Source: a virus. Taken from it: DNA of 34,653 bases. The translations under genes and the position numbers were made by a program. The DNA lies in IMG/VR virus record IMGVR_UViG_3300038701_001883, positions 1-34,653 of that record, one strand, 5' to 3'. The notes under the pieces were generated by a model. The model did not search any database, was not told the DNA's origin, and saw only the letters and a list, made by a program, of their open reading frames with translations. The number at the start of each line of letters is the position of its first letter. Positions within the stretch are counted from its first letter, which is position 1. Below are positions 1-10,884 of the stretch, piece by piece.

Positions 1-2
1 GA

Positions 3-155
3 ATACCAACCATAGGAATTAAATTTAAGTATAACAAACCGAAAGGTACTATATTTTACGAGGGTGTAGGTGCTAGAATGTTTACCAGGACAGCCGACGA
101 AGAAAGAGACTTTATTATAAATATGATAACCACTAAAGTATTATGAAAATCTTAA
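3..155 (+). CDS. HK97 gp10-like tail protein, C-terminal part across the joint
   Basis: Continuation of the gene that begins at 34265; codons start at base 3 and end at TAA 153-155. Joined, the protein is about 137 residues. It reads through TGA at 144 as Gly, two codons before the stop. The ATG of the next gene (143) overlaps that TGA as ATGA, so under the standard code this would be a 4-base stop/start overlap. Role as for the 34265 entry: head-tail junction or tail completion. Confidence 0.75.
4..128. repeat. Terminal direct repeat, left copy (circular joint)
   Basis: These 125 bases are identical to 34527-34651. The gene entering from the right end continues in frame through this copy. 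This is what a circular or circularly permuted phage genome gives on assembly; the closed length would be about 34,523 bp. The bases just outside the repeat differ (gaa against gcg on the left, ATAACC against ATACC on the right), probably contig-end errors. Confidence 0.9.
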
Positions 156-535
156 AGAATACTGATATAGATAAAATAGTAACCTGGTTTAGATCTAAAG
201 CCAGTATTACAGATCTTACAAGTCTTATAGTACTATGATCCGTTAAAAGCGAAAAGAGGGACGGAAATATAGTACAACTTAGGTTTTTCGATCTACCGGA
301 CCCGGTAAAAACTACGGTTCGTATGGAAGTATCTATAGTAGGGAAGGACGAAAAAACTTTAAACTCCGATTTAAAACAAATCGACGAAGCAATTTTTGAA
401 GAATTTGCAAACGCTACCCTACCACTAGAAATAGACGGATTAAATATAAATAATATTATACCTAGGCAAGCGGTCCCGGACCTAGGTACCAAAGACCGTA
501 AAGAACTAATTAGGGACTATACATTTTATTTTTAA
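143..535 (+). CDS. Putative tail terminator/completion protein
   Basis: 130 residues, one UGA-Gly at codon 32 (236-238). No family motif is recognised. Position is the argument: it lies between the gp10-like protein and the major tail protein, where siphoviruses usually place the tail terminator or completion protein that caps the tail tube and joins it to the head. Composition is mixed alpha/beta with no membrane segment. The start overlaps the preceding gene by 13 bases, suggesting translational coupling. Family membership is inference; a structure search would be needed to separate it from other neck proteins. Confidence 0.6.
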
Positions 536-547
536 TACCTATTAAAG

Positions 548-814
548 ATGAGTAAAAAAATTATTTACGCAAAACATACAGTAGTATTTAAGGATCACGT
601 ACTTAAAGGTACTTGTACAGTTTCGGAAGAAATTTACAAAGAACTACAAGAAACTAGATTTTTTAGACACGGTGTTTTATTAGACGTAAAAGCTGGTAAA
701 CCAGTAAAGGTAGAAAAACCTACAAATCCAGTACACAACCTGGAGGAAAAGAAGGAAGAAAAAAAGGAGGAAAGTAATACAGAGGTAGAAGAAAAACAAA
801 CAGAAGAAAAATAG
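548..814 (+). CDS. Small protein with acidic Lys/Glu-rich tail
   Basis: 88 residues. Residues 1-55 look like a small beta-containing domain (KIIYAKHTVVFKDHVLKG); residues 56-88 are a low-complexity Lys/Glu/Thr tail, probably disordered. The gene sits 12 bases after the putative tail terminator and before the major tail protein, so a virion or tail-assembly role is likely, but I recognise no family. No UGA codons. Stop is TAG. Confidence 0.65.
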   Translation: MSKKIIYAKHTVVFKDHVLKGTCTVSEEIYKELQETRFFRHGVLLDVKAGKPVKVEKPTNPVHNLEEKKEEKKEESNTEVEEKQTEEK

Positions 815-832
815 TTTGATTTTATTCTAAAA

Positions 833-877
833 ATTAATATTCTTTTTAAAGAAAAGACAGTATTTTAATATTAACTT
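833..877. repeat. Inverted repeat before the major tail gene
   Basis: TTAATATT near 833 and AATATTAA near 870 are complementary and enclose a smaller near-palindrome (TTCTTTTTAAAGAA). It fills the 72-base gap before the major tail protein. It could be a weak terminator or a leader structure; the A/T-only pairing makes this uncertain. Confidence 0.25.
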
Positions 878-886
878 ATATATATT

Positions 887-1465
887 ATGAGTGCAACTGA
901 AGAAAAATATTTAAACAAGCTTCCAGGTATCATAGAAATTGTACAAGATCCAGGAACATTAACAGAAATAGCGGACGATTTTAGTAACGTAGCTACAGTA
1001 CAAGCAGAAATAGACGCTTTAACTTTCTATAGATTATCTTCTATTACAGATCTAAACGTAAACGATGACTTTTCAGACGTTCTAAAAGTAGAAACGGACG
1101 ATAACGGTATTATTTACTCTTCTGTAAACGAACAAGTTACAGTTACTGGGAACTACTACGAAATTGGAGACCCAGACGTATTAGCAGAAATGTTAGGTAA
1201 ATACGTTATTGACGGAGTAGGAGAACAACACGTAGGTAGTAAAATCGGATCTAAAGGTATGCCTAGCTTAGTAGTTAGAATTACATCGGCTTTACCAGGA
1301 TCTAAAACTAAACAAGTTTACGTTAGAGACGCTACATTTATTGGACAAGTTGTAAACGGTTTCTTAGACGCAAATAGAGCCGGAGACCTTCCAAATTCTC
1401 CGTTTGAATTTTCGGGAAATAAAGGTGGGGACATCTTCACATATACGGACGACTTACCAGCTTAA
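887..1465 (+). CDS. Major tail (tube) protein
   Basis: 192 residues, no UGA. Size, acidic beta-rich composition and position (after the tail-terminator candidate, before the chaperone candidate and tape measure) fit a siphovirus major tail protein, which polymerises as hexameric rings around the tape measure. The start follows a TTAATATTAACTTATATATATT leader without a Shine-Dalgarno sequence. A strong intrinsic terminator follows at 1495-1528, which suits a highly expressed virion gene. I see no diagnostic motif, so the assignment rests on synteny and composition. Confidence 0.72.
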   Translation: MSATEEKYLNKLPGIIEIVQDPGTLTEIADDFSNVATVQAEIDALTFYRLSSITDLNVNDDFSDVLKVETDDNGIIYSSVNEQVTVTGNYYEIGDPDVLAEMLGKYVIDGVGEQHVGSKIGSKGMPSLVVRITSALPGSKTKQVYVRDATFIGQVVNGFLDANRAGDLPNSPFEFSGNKGGDIFTYTDDLPA

Positions 1466-1494
1466 TATTTGAAATATTAACGAAAAAGCATATT

Positions 1495-1528
1495 ATAAGG
1501 ATAGATTTATTTTCTATCCTTATTTTTT
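1495..1528 (+). terminator. Intrinsic terminator after the major tail gene
   Basis: ATAAGGATAG (1495-1504) pairs perfectly with CTATCCTTAT (1514-1523) around a 9-base loop and is followed by a T run ending directly at the next ATG (1529). Some read-through is needed for the tail genes downstream, so it may lower transcript level after the abundant tube protein. Confidence 0.8.
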
Positions 1529-2131
1529 ATGTTTAAAAGTAATTTCGTAGTAAAATTAAAGCTAAAAAGCCCTAGTTTTTTTATGAGAGATAAGACCATA
1601 ATACTAGAATTTGAAGAAGCGAACGTAGAAGAAACGCTAGAATTTATGGAAAAGAGCTTAAAAGCGGACTTCGCACTAATAGAATATTTGTACAATTTCT
1701 TCGAAAAAACCAGTAAAGGGGAAATAAGCAAGAAACTATTTGTAAAATATATGGCTAATAATTTAGTATATGTTATAGGAATTTTAAAGAAAACTTACCT
1801 AGTCGGCGTATATTGAGGAGAAAACCAGGAAAAAAAGGATATTTCTACGGAAGAACCGGAGGAAATGGATATGGAGGCGTTTAAAAGAGATTTCGCTAGA
1901 CTCGTAGCCTTTTTATCTAAACCAATGGCAACCGGTCCAAACGAGATACTAAAAACGTATACCTGGGGGCAAATAAACTTTTGGACTAAACATTATCTAT
2001 ATAATGAAAGACAGAAAACAGAGGAAGGGCAAAAAGAGAATAAAAAAATAGAAAATAAGGAATATACCGACAAATACGAAAAGGAAATAAAAGAAACGTT
2101 AGGTAGGTTAGATAGATACCTAAAAAAATAA
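1529..2131 (+). CDS. Putative tail assembly chaperone
   Basis: 200 residues; UGA-Gly at 1814-1816 joins what the standard code would split. It lies between the major tail protein and the tape measure, the usual site of lambda gpG/gpT-type chaperones that coat the tape measure during tail assembly. The N-terminal 95 residues are a small acidic domain. The C-terminal half is helical and charged, with a GQINFWTKHYLYNE segment. Many phages make the longer product by ribosomal frameshift; here one continuous frame covers both parts, with UGA just before the second. Function is inferred from position. Confidence 0.6.
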
Positions 2132-2154
2132 ACTTAATATTTAATACTTATATT

Positions 2155-5100
2155 ATGGCTAAAGAAACGCTAGAGTTTGAACTAAAAGCGGATACAAAAA
2201 CCGCGGAAAAGCAAGTAAAGAAATTCGAGGACGATATAAAAGGGTTTAAAAGTAGGATCGAGGACGAGGAAGCTTTAGAGCTTTCTTTAAACGTCGGTAA
2301 GATCCAAAGCCAACTAGATAGAGTAAAACAAGAATTAAAAGACGTAGAGGACGAAGAAGTAAAAATAGAATTATTGGCGGAAAGAGCTAGACTTAAACAA
2401 GAACTTACACAGGCTACGAGAGAACTTAGAAACTACGCTAGAACTGGTAAAAAAGACGTCAGCGTATTAGGTAAACTTTTCCAAAACGTAAGCGGGGATA
2501 TAGATAAAACTAGACTAGAGATATTAAAGCTAGGTAAATCTACTAAAGTCCTGGATAAAATGGAGAAGGATTTAGATAGTATAAATAGAGAATTTCAAGA
2601 AGGGAAAATAAACGCCCAACAATACGGGGTACAATTAAACAAGATCCAAAGTAATATTAAAAACTCTAATAAAAGTTTTTTCTCTTTAAAGAAAACTTTA
2701 GCGGGAGTATCGGGGTTTTTGATCGCGGGACTATGAGTACAACAACTAACAGCCTTTACCAAAGAGTCGGTACAGGCTTTTAGTGCTTTTGAAAAAGGAC
2801 TAGCTAGGATCAATACAGTAGCAAACACTACGCAAGCAAATATGGAAGCTCTAGGGGTGGAAATAAAGAACGTATCGGCTACTTTTGGTATAGCGAAAGA
2901 TCAATTATTAGAAACAGGGTTTAATATTGCCTCGGCAGGGGTAGAATTTGAGAACGTAGCGAGTATTTTAAGACTTTCGGCTATTACAGCTACCGGAGCC
3001 GGAACGGACACGACTACGGCGTTTAATGGTATTATTGCAGTACTTAAAAAGTATGGGGAAAATTTAAACCAGGCTGGAGCGATCGCGGAAAAATTCTTTA
3101 TAGCGAATAAGTTAGGACAAACTACTATTGAGGATCTAGCTACAGCGTTACTAAATTTATCATCATCGGCAAAACCAGCGGGAGTAACTATAAACGAAGT
3201 ATTTGCTATATTATCTACTCTTACAGGGGTAACAGGTAACGCCAACCAGGTTATAACACAATTAAACGGGGCGATTAATGCACTATCGGCACCAACTACG
3301 GAGGCTAGTAAAAAGTTTAAGGAACTAGGTATAGAGGTAGGACAATCAGCTATAGAAGAAAAAGGGTTTGTAACAGTAGCTAAAGAAGTATTCGACGCAG
3401 TAGGAGGGAACCAAGAAGCTTTACGTAAACTTATCCCAGAAGTAGAAGCGAGTAAACTTATTATCGCTTTAGCAACTACCCAAAACGACAAATATAAAGA
3501 AAGTTTAGACGAGGTAACAAACGGGGCAGGTAACCTAGAAGAAGCAGTAAAGAAAATGTCAGAGACTACCGATTTTAGGTTAAAAGTAGCTGGGCAAAAA
3601 TGGGAAAACTTTAAAGTAAAATCCGGGCAAGTACTTATTACTATTGCTGGGTTTTTATTGGATTTCGGAAACGTTATTATTTCTACCTTTAAAATATTCG
3701 GTAAAGTATTGGACCAAGGGGTAAACGCTATATTATGATTTACGGACGTTACTATAAGTGGTTTAGCAGATCTAGTATTTAACTGGAAAGAATTTGCTAG
3801 AGTTATACCGCAATTTGTAAAAAAAGCGTTTAACGAATTACCAGCCATAGCGTCAGCAAGTTTAAGGAAGTTTCTAGGGATCTTTGGAGATCTAGGGGCA
3901 GATATTGCAGAGAAATTAAACCTACAAGAAAGCGTAGGGGAAGTATTCGAGGAAATAGATACAAATTTTAACTTTAAGAATACACAAAGAGCGTTTGACA
4001 ACTTAGCAAATAACGCAATAAAAAATAATAAAGCTATAGGGGACGAATGGGAAAATATTACCGATATAGTTACAGGGAACTCGAAAGAGCAACAATTAGC
4101 AATAGCGGAAACTATTAAAGAGGTAGAAAGTTTAGACCAATCATTTTGAAGCCTAGACGAAAACGCAGAGGATCAAGACGAATTAACTAAAAGTATAGGA
4201 GGAACTACAGAGGCTTTAAAAGAGCAAAAGAAAGCAGAGGAAGAAGCACAAAAGCTTTTAGAAGAAAAACAAAAGAAAGTAATAGAGTTAGGAAAAACAA
4301 ATAGTAAAGTCTATGGAGAAATTATAGACGATATAGAAGGAGGGGTAGACTCGTTAGAAAAATACATAGACGGTATAGAAAAGGTAAACGATAAAATCGA
4401 GGATCTTAAAGACAATGCTACCGAAAATATTAGAGAGATAAATAATAGTCTAGGAGAGCTGGACGAAGAAAGAGACGTAGCTTTAGCGGAAAGGTTCGTA
4501 GAGCTTACAAAAGAAGAAGCAGACCTAAGAAAACAACTTAGAGACGAAGACGATAGCGAAAAAAGAAGAGAGATTAATAAGGAACTAAAAGAACTTGCTA
4601 GAGAAAGACAAATAATAGAAGAAAATACTACAGAAGAGCAAAGAAAGCAAGCGGAAGCACTAGAGGCACTTTCAGACGCGGAAAGGACTATACAGGATAC
4701 AGCAAACCAAAAGAAAGTATTAGAAGAACGTAAAAAGATCTTTGAAGCTATACAAAATGGAGAAAAAATTAACCTGGAAGAAATACAAAACTTCGAAAAC
4801 CTAAAACTAGCAGAAAGTTTAGAGGCACAACAAACGGCACTAGATACAGAGCTACAAGCGTTAAAAGATAATTTAGAGCAACAAAGAGTAGCTCTATTAA
4901 AAATAAACGAAGAAAAAAAGGCTTTCGAGGCGGACTGGACTAAGTTTTTTGGAACTGAAATACAAAAACAAAAAGGTTTTGCAAAAGAATTACAAGCGGA
5001 GTTAAGAAGGATTATAGCACTACAACAACAAGCCGGAATAGAAGGGGCTAGCTTTGGTACACCAGCTACGGCAGAGCAAAGAGAGAGAATAGAAAGTAGC

Positions 5101-5196
5101 GTAGACAATAGTAGAAACGTAAACGTAGAAATTAACGCTACAAACGATATAGACGTAGACCAAGCAGTAGAGCAAATAGGAGAGCTTATACAATAA
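2155..5196 (+). CDS. Tape measure protein (TP901-type)
   Basis: 1013 residues with UGA-Gly at 2734, 3736 and 4147. Residues 1-130 are charged coiled coil. A hydrophobic stretch near residues 185-200 (FLIAGLGVQQ) follows. Residues about 215-510 are the TP901 core typical of tape measure proteins (FEKGLARINTVANTT, SLSTLTGVTG-like helices). The C-terminal third is long coiled coil rich in Glu, Lys and Gln. Tape measure proteins set tail length at about 0.15 nm per residue, so a tail near 150 nm is inferred. It follows the chaperone candidate and precedes the distal tail gene, as in other siphoviruses. Confidence 0.93.
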
Positions 5197-5214
5197 TTTT
5201 TTAACTTTTATACT

Positions 5215-6054
5215 ATGATAGAGAGAAACTGGGAATATAAAGGCTTACAACTTTCCAACCGTACAAAACTATATAATTTCCAAGTAACAAACGTACCAAA
5301 TAAGGTAACGTATGCCAGCGAGGTTTTTAATAATAGAAATAATAACGGAGCCTATACTACAAATGTTACAGCAGGTGCCAGGATCTTTAGATTTACTGGT
5401 ACCTTCTATGGTACAAAAGCACAGAGAGAAGAGGCGTATACTCAATTAAAAGCGATCATAAAAACGGAAGATTTCCCTAGTATAGACAACAAGGGTTTTT
5501 ATACTTTAAATTGGACGGATAAAAGAGGTAAAGACGTAACAGCACAAGCGAAAGTTTACAAGCCGTTAAATACTACAGTAGTAAGAGACGATCTTACAAA
5601 CTTCGAATTTACGTTATTATCAGAAGATCCATTTTATAGAAGCCAGGACCAAAAAACCGCTAACGGTGGTATTTGAATATTAGGGGGTAACGTTTTACCA
5701 AATGTTTTACCAAATAATTTACTTGGAGGTAGCGACTCGATCGAGGTAATAAATGACGGGGACGCAAAAGCTGGAATGTTTATACAAATAATCGGAGAGC
5801 TAGTAAATCCTAGGATCACAAATATTACAACTGGGCAAAGTATGAGGGTAGTAGATACTACAAATAATTTAGTAGTAGATAATACGAAAAAGCCTTTTAT
5901 TATAAACGATCAAGGGGTAAATAAAAAATCCCTACAAGAGGGACAATATGTATATTTAGTATCGGGAGTAAACCAGTTAATAATATCGTGCGATAATTAC
6001 GTAAGTAACGACCAAGCGACAGTTTATATAAGATACCAGGATACGTACGAATAA
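5215..6054 (+). CDS. Distal tail protein (Dit-like)
   Basis: 279 residues, UGA-Gly at 5674. The N-terminal half carries features of siphovirus Dit proteins: a YKGLQLSNRTKLYNFQVT opening, a beta-rich core, and FEFTLLSEDPFYRS, the point where the first domain ends in this family. The C-terminal half is a beta-sandwich-like domain ending in VYIRYQDTYE. Dit forms the hexameric hub at the tail tip linking tube and hub protein. Position directly after the tape measure supports this. The start follows a clear TTTTTAACTTTTATA leader. Confidence 0.82.
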
Positions 6055-6072
6055 TTTTTAACTTTTATAAAA

Positions 6073-7143
6073 ATGTATACTTTAAAAGTATTTAATAGTT
6101 TCTTTGGTGGAAGCTCTATTATAAAAATAGACGAAATAAGAAACATAGAAATAGAAGAGTTTATGGATAGTTTCGACCTTTTAAATGTAGAGGTCGATTA
6201 TTATACCGACGAGGAAAATAACCTAAATTGTAGCGGGTTACGTGAATTTCAAAGGATCCAAATTATAGAGACTGGATTACAGGATAAAATAATATTTGAC
6301 GGATTTATTTACGAATTGCAACCAACCTTTAAAACTGTAAAAATAGTAGCGAGGGATTACAAAGGACTATTAGATAAAAAAGTATTATTTTCAAATAAAA
6401 ATTATTCTAGTCAAACTCTCGATTATATTCTAAACGATATTCTTACAGATCTTAATAATAGATCTTCGGGAGACGCGAACCCGGAAGACTGGCTATATAG
6501 TATAGACGCAGACGTAACCGGGATTACTAAAAGTTTCGATAAAGGTACTACTTATTTTGCTATGTTAAACGAAATAGGAGTATCGGCAGGGAAAAACTGG
6601 AAAGTAGAAAGCGGTACTATTGTAATGGCGGATATTATAGGTACAGATAAAACAACCGGAGACGAATTTACGGAATTGATCTACAATAAAGACGGTCCGG
6701 ACGAAAATAATATAGGGGATATATCAGTAAATCGTTTTTGATCTTTAGTAAATACAGTACTTACGAGTAGTACAAACGTTACAGATAGCCCGAGTATAGA
6801 TACTTTCGGTAGACTAGAAGAGTATAACGATATTTCCGGTACTGAACTTACAAACCACTTAGAAACATCGAGCCAGTCTCAAAGGATACATAAATTTAAC
6901 GTAGACTTTGGTAGTCTAAATACAGTTTTGCAGTTATGAGATAAGCTAGTAGTAGAGATAAATTCGGGTATAGAGTTTATAGATATTTCGGGAGATTTAT
7001 TTATAACCAGGAGAAAAGTAAAAATATTAGGGGGTCAAGTAGTTGTAATGAGTGTGGACGTATGAGAAATTACGGTAAAAAAGACCGGATTAATAAAAAC
7101 CATTAACGACCTACAAGGAAGCGTTAAAAAATTGCAATTATAA
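6073..7143 (+). CDS. Tail hub / Tal-like baseplate protein
   Basis: 356 residues with UGA-Gly at 6739, 6937 and 7063. The opening (LKVFNSFFGGSSIIKIDEIR) and the segment FDGFIYELQPTFKTVKIVARDY match the beta-rich hub domain of siphovirus tail proteins. It follows Dit, the normal order for the tail-associated hub. LQL[G]DKLVVEINSG is a typical Gly-containing turn and supports UGA = Gly. I see no peptidase domain at the C terminus, which ends in a short helix (INDLQGSVKKL). The hub likely closes the tail tube and carries the fibre. Confidence 0.75.
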
Positions 7144-7186
7144 TAAAATATCGTATATTTATTTTAATACTTAATAATAAAATATT

Positions 7187-9310
7187 ATGTTAAAAACAAC
7201 ACTATTAAACGGGATAACCAACGAAAGGGACAAGGATTATACAGCTCTAGGGCTACAATCTATTAGACCTGGAGTAATAGGCGGACTGGAAGTTACTACT
7301 AACAGTATTTCCGCTGGTACAGGTTTTATAAAATGTACTAGGACAGCAATAACACCAAACGAAGACATTTTAGTATTAGTTACTTTAACAGCTTCGGAGG
7401 TTATAGATACTACAGGGACGAAGAAATTTTGGATAGTAATAGATCAAAATAATATTAATGATCCAGCACTAAACGACGTAAACGGTACTTTGGCTGGTAA
7501 AATAGACAGCGGGGCAAGTTACCCAGCAGGGAACTACATACCTTTAGCAGACGTAGTAGGTGGAGTAATTACAGACGAAAGAGAAGTAGCTACATTAAAA
7601 GCAACAAATTTAAGCGGTGCAGAGATCTATTTAGAAGCAAACGCAGGAGGTACAAAAATATTATTTAAAGATATTTCCGGAGATATTGTAGATTTAGAGG
7701 GAGAGAATTTATACGCGGTTACAGATATTTTTATAAACGGTGTAGGAACGGATCAACCTTTAGGGATACCTTTACTAGGTGCAGACGGTAAAATTAAACC
7801 AGGGCAAATACCGGATAGTCCAGTACAAACAGAAAAAATAGACCTTTTAAATCTAACTCCTGGGGAAACTTTAGGAGACGGGATATATATTTTTAGAAAA
7901 GGTTATAAAGTAGGAGAGGATACAGGAAGACTATATAATTATCAAGACGGAGACGAAGGAGAAAAACTAGGGGTATACGAAGGTACTACCAATGGTTACG
8001 AAGATCCATTAACTACGAATACTGGTACAAATCTCGAAGTATACGGAGTAAATCTTTACGGAGGGGTTATACAACATAGTCAAAACTCTATTATAAAATT
8101 AGAGGATCTAACTATAGATACTAGAGGTAGTGGAACGTATGATTTTAAAATTTATCCTTTCGACGGTGGTAATAATGTAGATACAGGAAACCCACTATTA
8201 GAAATGGACGGTATAGCGTTCGCAAATAACGCAGATATACCAAATACTAGTCCAGGATCTATAGGTTTAAATGGAACGTTTCAAGTAATTTCCGGTAGTA
8301 GTTTCGTAGCGTCAGCAAACGGGGACTATTCTTATCAAATCACAAAAGACGCAAGTATTAATAGAGACGTTGTATATCAATTACACGCGGACGGTGTACC
8401 AATAGGAACACCTAACGATACCGGTAGTGGTACAAACCCGGAAACGGATACGACTACAGCAACTGTAACGGCTGGGCAAACTATAGACCTAAGAGTAAAA
8501 ACTAACGATTTAGGACATACTCCGGTATTTAGTAATATGACTGGGTTTCCAGCAGTTTACCAACAAATCACAGAAATTACATTTACTGGACCGGTAGCAA
8601 TTACTCCGGCTACAGATTATGCCTTTGTATTCGTAGTATCGGGAGGAGACGCAAATAACAAACTATTAATAGACGGGGATTTAGTTACAGATACTAAATT
8701 AGTTTCTTCTACAAGTGGTTTAGGTGGTTTAGGTACTCCGGTAACAGGTGGTATAAAAAATAAACTAATTTCAGACGTAGCAATATCTACAATAAATTTA
8801 ATAAACTTCGGTGTATTTGAGCCTATAGATCCTATCTTAGATAATACTAGATATTACGTAGACGGAGCGGGTGCAATTACTACAACGGAAGCGAGTAATA
8901 CTTTACTAGGGGATAGTTTCACAGACTCAAAGATATTAACAAAACTACAAGAAGAAGGAGAAGAAACGGTAGACTTTCTAAACTTTACTACTCCTGGTAG
9001 TGGTGCCAGTTATTCAACGGTTTATAATCATAATCTAGGAAGGATCCCGGTTAAATTCGAGGCTTTCTGTAGTAGATATGGTACCGCAGGGTATCCGTCT
9101 CACGGGTGGTTAGAGCAAGGGCAATACGCCTGCGTAGGTCCGGAATGAGGGGCGAGAAGTGATTGTATAGGTATAGTATATTATTCGGCGAACGATTACT
9201 TTAAAATGACTATCAATACTATAACGGATACACAATTTACAATTACGTATACAGAGGTCGGAAGTTGTAGTACAGTTTCGGAAATGGGTATAGCTATGAA
9301 AATATCTTAA
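7187..9310 (+). CDS. Tail fibre / receptor-binding protein
   Basis: 707 residues; UGA-Gly at 9146 restores the last 54. The N terminus (MLKTTLLNGITNERDKDYTA) and the following beta domain resemble baseplate or fibre attachment domains. Residues about 195-210 (GIPLLGADGKIKPGQIP) are a linker common in phage fibre proteins. The rest is Gly/Thr/Asn-rich beta structure without coiled coil. The C-terminal domain (YNHNLGRIPVKFEAFCSR onward) contains four Cys and probably forms the tip. It likely recognises the host surface. Receptor and trimer state are unknown. Confidence 0.8.
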
Positions 9311-9329
9311 CATTTAATAAAAAAATATT

Positions 9330-9743
9330 ATGTTTTATCAATTAAACGAAGAGGAAACAAAAGTTACTTGTAGAAGTAATACCTACTTCGAGCAAGAAGG
9401 TTTAAAAACAATATCAGAGGAAGAAGCTACAGAAGAGCAAAAAGTAATGATCCAAGAGTATTTAGAGGATCCAGTAAAAAAGGCTTATACGGTTTTCCAT
9501 AAAACTTTACAGCCTATAAACGCTAAATACTCTTCGGACGAGCAAGCTACTTTTGATTTAAAAGTACAAGAAGCAGAAAAGGTAAAAGCTGGGGATACCT
9601 CGGCTTTCCTGGAAGCTTTAGTAATAGAAGGAGAAACAGTAGAAGAGTTAGCAGACAAAATAATAGCTAACAACGAACAATATAAATTATTGTACGCTTC
9701 GGCAGAAAAAACATTAAGAGAAACACTTAAAAATATTATTTAA
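9330..9743 (+). CDS. Tail fibre assembly-like protein
   Basis: 137 acidic residues, no UGA. The C-terminal part (SAFLEALVIEGETVEELADK) resembles the region in tail-fibre assembly and DUF4376-type proteins where a helix carries a G-x-T-hydrophobic-E-L-A pattern. Such genes sit directly after the fibre gene, as here (19 bases on). Some are chaperones for fibre trimerisation and some are virion parts. Assignment is tentative. Confidence 0.5.
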   Translation: MFYQLNEEETKVTCRSNTYFEQEGLKTISEEEATEEQKVMIQEYLEDPVKKAYTVFHKTLQPINAKYSSDEQATFDLKVQEAEKVKAGDTSAFLEALVIEGETVEELADKIIANNEQYKLLYASAEKTLRETLKNII

Positions 9744-9758
9744 TAACCGCCTAGTAAA

Positions 9759-10226
9759 ATGGAGAAAATATTAGCGATTAAACAAACCGCACTATCTGTA
9801 AGTCTAATTTCGGTATTTGGGTACCTTGGGATAGACGCAAAAGTATTTTGATTATATGTATTGCTACTTTTTATAGACTTTACGACTGGAGTTATAAAGG
9901 GTGCAATAACTAAACAATTAAGTAGTAGAAGAGCCGTAGGAGGATTTTTTAGCAAATTTACTATACTTCTATTAATACTATCTCTCGGAGTATTCGGAAA
10001 ACTTAATAATTACGATATGGAAAATATATTAAGCGGTACGTTTTTCGCTCTTAGTTTGGCAGAAATGTACAGTATAGTAGGAAATACCTACGAAATACGT
10101 ACAGGGAAAAAAGTTAAAGAATACGACGCCGTAGCTATAATTTTATCCAAAATGCTAGGAGTTATTAAAACTAGGTTAGATAGAATAGAAATTAACCAAA
10201 ATACAGATGGGAACAGCAAAAAATAA
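9759..10226 (+). CDS. Phage holin (holin_4-like)
   Basis: 155 residues with about four membrane segments (near 8-24, 28-45, 64-80, 90-105). The pattern VF[G]LYVLLLFIDFTTGVIKGA, with UGA at codon 31 (9849) and the D-x-TG-x-x-K motif, matches the toxin-secretion/phage-lysis holin family, and the UGA sits where that family has Gly. Holins open the cytoplasmic membrane at the end of infection. The charged C terminus and overlap with the next small membrane gene fit a lysis cassette. The lysozyme, however, lies 3 kb downstream in another transcription unit. Confidence 0.85.
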
Positions 10227-10443
10227 TTTGTATTTATTCGCTATAATCATTATTTTGACAATTCTAAATATATCTTTGATAGTGGAAGCGGATAAAGTAT
10301 TTAAGGAAAAGCCATTTACATACGAAGACGGAGTAGCCCTATACAATATGTGTAAGAAAAAAGGGGGATCTAAAGAAGCTATGTATAATAGAGTTTACGA
10401 AGATAAAAGAACGGACTTTAGAGAATTTTTATTAGGTAAATAG
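10207..10443 (+). CDS. Small membrane protein of the lysis block
   Basis: 78 residues; the start lies inside the end of the holin gene in another frame, so the two are probably translationally coupled. Residues 6-26 form one hydrophobic segment (LYLFAIIIILTILNISLIVE); the remaining 50 residues are charged and likely soluble. A spanin would not be needed in a host without an outer membrane, so an antiholin or accessory lysis role is possible, but no family is recognised. Confidence 0.6.
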   Translation: MGTAKNNLYLFAIIIILTILNISLIVEADKVFKEKPFTYEDGVALYNMCKKKGGSKEAMYNRVYEDKRTDFREFLLGK

Positions 10444-10448
10444 ATTTT

Positions 10449-10883
10449 ATGAAAATAAATACTATAGATAAAATTTTACTCGAAGCAGGATACACAAAAG
10501 AAACCCTTGATAAATACCAAAACCTAGGAATAACTAACGGGTGCGGTGGATCCAAGGGTTTTAATTTTACCAAATTTGCTAACGAGAAAATAAAAAAGTT
10601 TCCAAAATTCAACACGGAATTTTATAGGAAATTAATAGAGGATCTTAAATATATTTGCCATTTACACGATTTAGAATATATTTTAGGGGACGATATAATA
10701 GATAAGCTACTAGCGGATCTTATGATGATAATAAGATTATGTAGGCTATTACATTGGACAACAAAAACAAAAAGAAGACTTACGGCTGGTGCAATTTTTA
10801 CAGGGCTTACCCTTTGAGGAAATAAATATTTTTACGATAAGGAGAAATACGAGCTTAGACTTTTAATTACTAATCTTTGATAA
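10449..10883 (+). CDS. Phospholipase A2-like protein (HD...Y motif)
   Basis: 144 residues, UGA-Gly at 10815 and again as the last codon (10878) directly before TAA. GCGGSKGF (31-38), then ICHLHDLEYILGDD (69-82) with H73-D74, Y77 and the following A89-D90, recall the catalytic C-x-x-HD-x-x-Y pattern of phospholipase A2-like domains found in parvoviruses and some phages. A hydrophobic stretch near 112-125 may touch the membrane. It lies between holin and a cysteine peptidase, so lipid attack during lysis or entry is plausible. The PLA2 reading is motif-based and unproven. Confidence 0.5.
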
Positions 10884-10884
10884 G

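Noticed and set aside
2901-4001. 366-codon open frame on the minus strand
   Set aside because: It lies fully antisense to the tape measure gene, is Ser/Ala/Asn-rich as expected of a shadow, and has no promoter or leader motif.
4311-5108. 265-codon open frame on the minus strand
   Set aside because: Antisense shadow of the Glu/Lys-rich coiled coil of the tape measure protein; nearly half Ser and other shadow residues.
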